This document shows positions 8,610 through 11,152 of a DNA stretch of 11,152 nucleotides, in pieces (the first letter of the stretch is position 1; every line of letters starts with the position of its first letter). The notes under the pieces are model-generated. The model worked only from the letters and a program-made list of their open reading frames with translations, was not told the origin of the DNA and ran no database searches. The stretch spans positions 1-11,152 of the forward strand of contig JAISES010000423.1 of assembly GCA_031263965.1 (NCBI GenBank). Reading direction: 5' to 3'. This DNA comes from Prevotella sp. (lineage in GTDB: Bacteria; Bacteroidota; Bacteroidia; Bacteroidales; Dysgonomonadaceae). The translations under genes were made by a program, and so were the position numbers.

Positions 8610-9857
8610 ATGAAAAATATTTTTAATTTTTTATTAGCAGGCCTTCTTTTAATTTTTACTGGTGCTTGTGGTGACGATAATGATTCAACGATTGATTTAT
8701 CTGATCATATCGAATCGGTAAGTATTCTTAATAAGGCGGCAGGGAATATAAAAATAGATAATTTTATTCACCTGGTTTCGGTAGAATTGGTAGAAGATCA
8801 GGTATTATCTGATGTACAAATACAACTGACACTGAAAAGTGGCGTTACAATGGTTAGCCCGTCTTCGGCAGAGGCAACTTACGATCTGACTGCATCTCCT
8901 AAGTTCTCGATAAAGGTTGGGAACAAAGAATATTCTTACACCATAAGAGTAAAGGAGATCGAAGAGCCTGTTGGCCCTTACAAAGGCTGGCCGCAATCTA
9001 CCGACTTTGGCGCCCTGCCTGGAGGTATTCGTGTTTACAAATCTCCGGCTCAATTGCAAGGCAAAAATGCCGTTGCATACATAGCCGTTGCCAAAGTGAA
9101 CAAGGGTAGGACATTCGATGCTGTTTTAAGCGGCACTATCGTAGAAGGCCGAAAACTGTCAGGCGCCAAAACGCCTGCGGAATTTTATGCCGATGGCAGT
9201 TATCCTGTAATTATAAACGGTGGTTATTTCACATATCAAAGCGGATATTATAATCTGAGTTTAGTTTGTAGCAACGGGTCTGTTGAGATTGGCGCACAAC
9301 AGGATGTATGGCCGGGCGATGGAAATTATTACCTCCCTGCACGCGGTATATTCAGCCATATACAAGGTGCTGAATATAAGGCTGAATGGGCTGTAACTTC
9401 CGGTACATCGACCTATGCCTATTCAAGTCCGGTAGCAAAACCGACCCAACCGGCAGAATTTCCTTCTTTTGACGGAGCTCGGGCATATACTGCGCAGACA
9501 GGTATTGGAGCAGGGCCGGTATTGATTAAAAACGGCGTAGTAGTAAATACTTATGTGAACGAAATGTTTAAAGAAACTACCGATGTAGGAGCTACGGTCA
9601 ATAACCCGCGTACGGCTATCGGTTCTACCGGTGATGGCAGGCTTATATTGTTTGTTTGCGAAGGACGCAACATGACAGCCAATACCCCGGGATTTACATT
9701 GGAAGAAACAGCCAGAATATTGCTGGATCTGGGTTGTGTGGAAGCGCTCAACTTAGATGGCGGAGGTTCAAGCTGTATGCTGATAAACGGCAAAGAAACC
9801 ATCAAACCATCGGATGGCGAACAAAGGCCTGTGACTTCTGCGGTTGTTCTGAAATAG
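8610..9857 (+). CDS. NAGPA/DUF2233-family phosphodiester glycosidase lipoprotein
   Basis: This 415-residue lipoprotein has a lipobox FTGAC (Cys20) followed by Gly-Asp-Asp-Asn-Asp, an acidic stretch consistent with surface export. Residues about 33-116 form a predicted Ig-like module (ending EYSYTIRVKE) resembling the one in the DUF5018 protein. The C-terminal domain, from about 127, carries the NAGPA (DUF2233) signatures: VIINGGYF (200-207), GIGAGPVLIKNG (298-309), NPRTAIGSTGDGRLILFVCE (332-351), a helix TLEETARILLDLGC (363-376) and EALNLDGGGSSCM (378-390). This domain is shared with the human mannose 6-phosphate uncovering enzyme, which removes GlcNAc from GlcNAc-1-phospho-6-mannose diesters; a Bacteroides ovatus homologue, BACOVA_00430, has been structurally characterised. 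All recognised core motifs are present, so the enzyme is probably active. The predicted role is to release a sugar from a sugar-1-phosphodiester, or another alpha-glycosidic bond, in the PUL substrate. It is the last gene before the terminator. Confidence 0.92.
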   Translation: MKNIFNFLLAGLLLIFTGACGDDNDSTIDLSDHIESVSILNKAAGNIKIDNFIHLVSVELVEDQVLSDVQIQLTLKSGVTMVSPSSAEATYDLTASPKFSIKVGNKEYSYTIRVKEIEEPVGPYKGWPQSTDFGALPGGIRVYKSPAQLQGKNAVAYIAVAKVNKGRTFDAVLSGTIVEGRKLSGAKTPAEFYADGSYPVIINGGYFTYQSGYYNLSLVCSNGSVEIGAQQDVWPGDGNYYLPARGIFSHIQGAEYKAEWAVTSGTSTYAYSSPVAKPTQPAEFPSFDGARAYTAQTGIGAGPVLIKNGVVVNTYVNEMFKETTDVGATVNNPRTAIGSTGDGRLILFVCEGRNMTANTPGFTLEETARILLDLGCVEALNLDGGGSSCMLINGKETIKPSDGEQRPVTSAVVLK

Positions 9858-9900
9858 AGAATCATGTTTTTTTATAATAATTGATTGTATTAAATATACC

Positions 9901-9940
9901 ATAAATTCAGTATCCCTCTAATCGGGGATACTGGATTTAT
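9901..9940 (+). terminator. Rho-independent terminator closing the PUL operon
   Basis: The arms at 9901-9916 and 9925-9940 pair over 16 base pairs with one G-U pair (9907/9934), around an 8-nt loop (9917-9924). The core CAGTATCCC / GGGATACTG is perfect. The outer part of the stem is A/T-only, so the right arm ends in GATTTATT and supplies the uridine-rich exit in the + direction. The A-rich left flank could make it bidirectional. It lies 43 bp after the phosphodiester glycosidase stop and before the promoter candidate of the next gene. Confidence 0.85.
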
Positions 9941-9953
9941 TAACTGATGTCTG

Positions 9954-9988
9954 ATTGTTTCCCTGTAACATACAAATCACTATCTTTG
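9954..9988 (+). promoter_or_regulatory. Candidate Bacteroidetes-type promoter for the SGNH hydrolase gene
   Basis: TATCTTTG at 9981-9988 matches the -7 consensus TAnnTTTG of the Bacteroidetes primary sigma factor. The -33 element (consensus TTTG, about 20 bp upstream) is weak: ATTG at 9954-9957 is the nearest candidate and lies somewhat far away. The element sits between the terminator and the start codon at 10029, giving a predicted transcript leader of roughly 35 nt. This supports separate transcription of the downstream gene. The leader can form a small imperfect hairpin (GGCT 9993-9996 with AGCC 10009-10012). Confidence 0.5.
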
Positions 9989-10028
9989 ATGCGGCTGGCA
10001 GGTTGCTAAGCCTAAATACCTTAAAGCA

Positions 10029-11108
10029 ATGAAAAATAAATATCTATTATCGGTATGTGCTTTTATTATGTGCCTGTCTTTAAATGCACAATTGACGTAT
10101 TATGATGCCTGCTCGTTTCCCTTATTTGGCAAAATATCGGAACAAACCGAAACCCGTTATGAAAGGTTGCCGGCCTTTCTTAAAACAGTAAGCAGGCTCC
10201 CTGTCTGGGAACTTGGCAAAAATACAGCCGGACTATATTTAAGATTTGCATCAAACAGTACGTCAATAGGGTTGAAATGGACTTTGACCGAAAACAGGAC
10301 CATGAATCATATGACTCCGACAGGTATTAAGGGCTTTGATCTTTATTGCCTGCAAAATGGTAAATGGGAATTTGTTAATTCGGCTCGTCCAAACTCTAAC
10401 GATAAGCATAATAGCGCTGCTATTATCTCAAATATGACCAGCGATGAAAAAGAATTTCTCTTATATTTCCCATTATATGACGGCGTAGAAAACCTTCAGA
10501 TTGGAGTAGACTCTGCGGCAACAATTTTACAACCTCAAAAACAACTGCCGAAGACCGAAAAACCTGTTATATGCTATGGTACCAGTATTCTGCAAGGAGG
10601 TTGTGCTTCCCGCCCGGGGATGGCTCATACCAATATTCTATCCCGATGGTTCAACAGGGAGTTTATTAATCTGGGCTTTAGTGGTAATGGGCAATTGGAT
10701 TATGAAATAGCGGAGATTATTGCAGGACACGATGCTTCCTTGATTATTCTCGATTTTATGCCAAATGTAAATGTTGAGCAGATAGAGCATAAAATGACTG
10801 ACTTTTATAATATTATACGCAAGAAATCGCCGCAAATACCGATACTTTTTATTGAAAATCCGGTATTTCCACAAGGAAAATTCGACAGTTATATGCGGAA
10901 TACTGTAGTTGCAAAGAATGAAGCTTTGCGTAAAGTATTTAGTACCTTGCTAATATCGGGAGAGAAAAACATACGGCTTATTTCATCTGCCGGAATGATA
11001 GGCATAGACGATGAGGCTACCGTCGATGGTATTCATTTCACAGATTTGGGTTTTATGCGGTATGCAGAATATCTATACCCTTATATCCAAGAGTATCTGG
11101 ATAAATAA
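10029..11108 (+). CDS. Secreted SGNH/GDSL hydrolase with GxDLY N-terminal domain
   Basis: This 359-residue protein has a type I signal peptide (about 1-20, ending LSLNA) and no lipobox, so it is probably periplasmic or secreted. The N-terminal beta-sandwich domain (about 24-175) has the features of the GxDLY family: YERLP (44-48), VWELGKNTAGLYLRF (59-73) and GFDLY (102-106). The SGNH hydrolase domain starts at about 178. It carries the nucleophile block YGTSILQGGCASRPGMA (183-199, Ser186), the oxyanion glycine block NLGFSGNG (214-221), DFMPN (242-246, Asn246 as oxyanion residue) and the terminal block DGIHFTDLGF (333-342, with Asp333 and His336 completing the triad). The catalytic set is therefore intact. 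Such enzymes remove acetyl or other acyl groups from glycans or small molecules; the substrate here is not known. A terminator and promoter separate it from the PUL operon, but its position and orientation suggest a shared pathway. It could also serve an unrelated esterase role. Confidence 0.92.
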   Translation: MKNKYLLSVCAFIMCLSLNAQLTYYDACSFPLFGKISEQTETRYERLPAFLKTVSRLPVWELGKNTAGLYLRFASNSTSIGLKWTLTENRTMNHMTPTGIKGFDLYCLQNGKWEFVNSARPNSNDKHNSAAIISNMTSDEKEFLLYFPLYDGVENLQIGVDSAATILQPQKQLPKTEKPVICYGTSILQGGCASRPGMAHTNILSRWFNREFINLGFSGNGQLDYEIAEIIAGHDASLIILDFMPNVNVEQIEHKMTDFYNIIRKKSPQIPILFIENPVFPQGKFDSYMRNTVVAKNEALRKVFSTLLISGEKNIRLISSAGMIGIDDEATVDGIHFTDLGFMRYAEYLYPYIQEYLDK

Positions 11109-11152
11109 TATCGATCAGTAGTTAGAGTGGAGCGAATGGTTACTTCTCTGAC

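Noticed and set aside
11109..11152. Possible downstream feature after the SGNH hydrolase
   Set aside because: The 44 bp left in the window show no clear hairpin, promoter or start of a reading frame.
1..11152. Mobile elements, CRISPR arrays, tRNA or rRNA genes
   Set aside because: No transposase-like frames, inverted or direct repeat arrays, or structural RNA signatures were seen.

Overview
The window comes from a member of the Bacteroidota, most likely the order Bacteroidales. The evidence is a SusC/SusD pair, several lipoproteins with Bacteroidetes-type export signals (cysteine followed by acidic residues), A/T-rich gene leaders without clear Shine-Dalgarno sites, and a TAnnTTTG-type promoter element. 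By eye the base composition is moderately A/T-rich. The genus cannot be fixed from the sequence alone. All supported genes are on the + strand.

Positions 1-9857 look like one polysaccharide utilization locus (PUL) transcript. In order it holds the 3' end of a DUF4434-type TIM-barrel putative glycosidase (1-570), a SusC/RagA TonB-dependent transporter (603-3740), a SusD/RagB glycan-binding lipoprotein (3752-5395), a DUF5018-type lipoprotein in the SusE/F position (5418-7163), a glycosyl hydrolase-like GHL10 lipoprotein (7183-8589) and a NAGPA/DUF2233 phosphodiester glycosidase lipoprotein (8610-9857). Gaps between genes are only 11-32 bp and none contains a terminator. A strong hairpin terminator at 9901-9940 closes the unit. 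A second unit follows, with a candidate Bacteroidetes promoter (TATCTTTG at 9981-9988) and a secreted SGNH/GDSL hydrolase of the GxDLY type (10029-11108). The last 44 bp (11109-11152) hold nothing I can support.

The inferred division of labour is as follows. The surface lipoproteins (SusD-like and DUF5018) capture a glycan. The GHL10 and phosphodiester glycosidase proteins cut it. SusC imports the fragments. The DUF4434 and SGNH proteins act on backbone linkages or ester substituents. No recognisable classical glycosidase family and no regulator (hybrid two-component, ECF sigma/anti-sigma) lies inside the window. The most interesting point is this enzyme set: two TIM-barrel families with little-known specificity plus a predicted sugar-1-phosphodiester hydrolase and an esterase-like enzyme. 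It suggests a phosphodiester-containing or cell-wall/capsule-like glycan as substrate rather than a common plant polysaccharide. This substrate proposal is inference.
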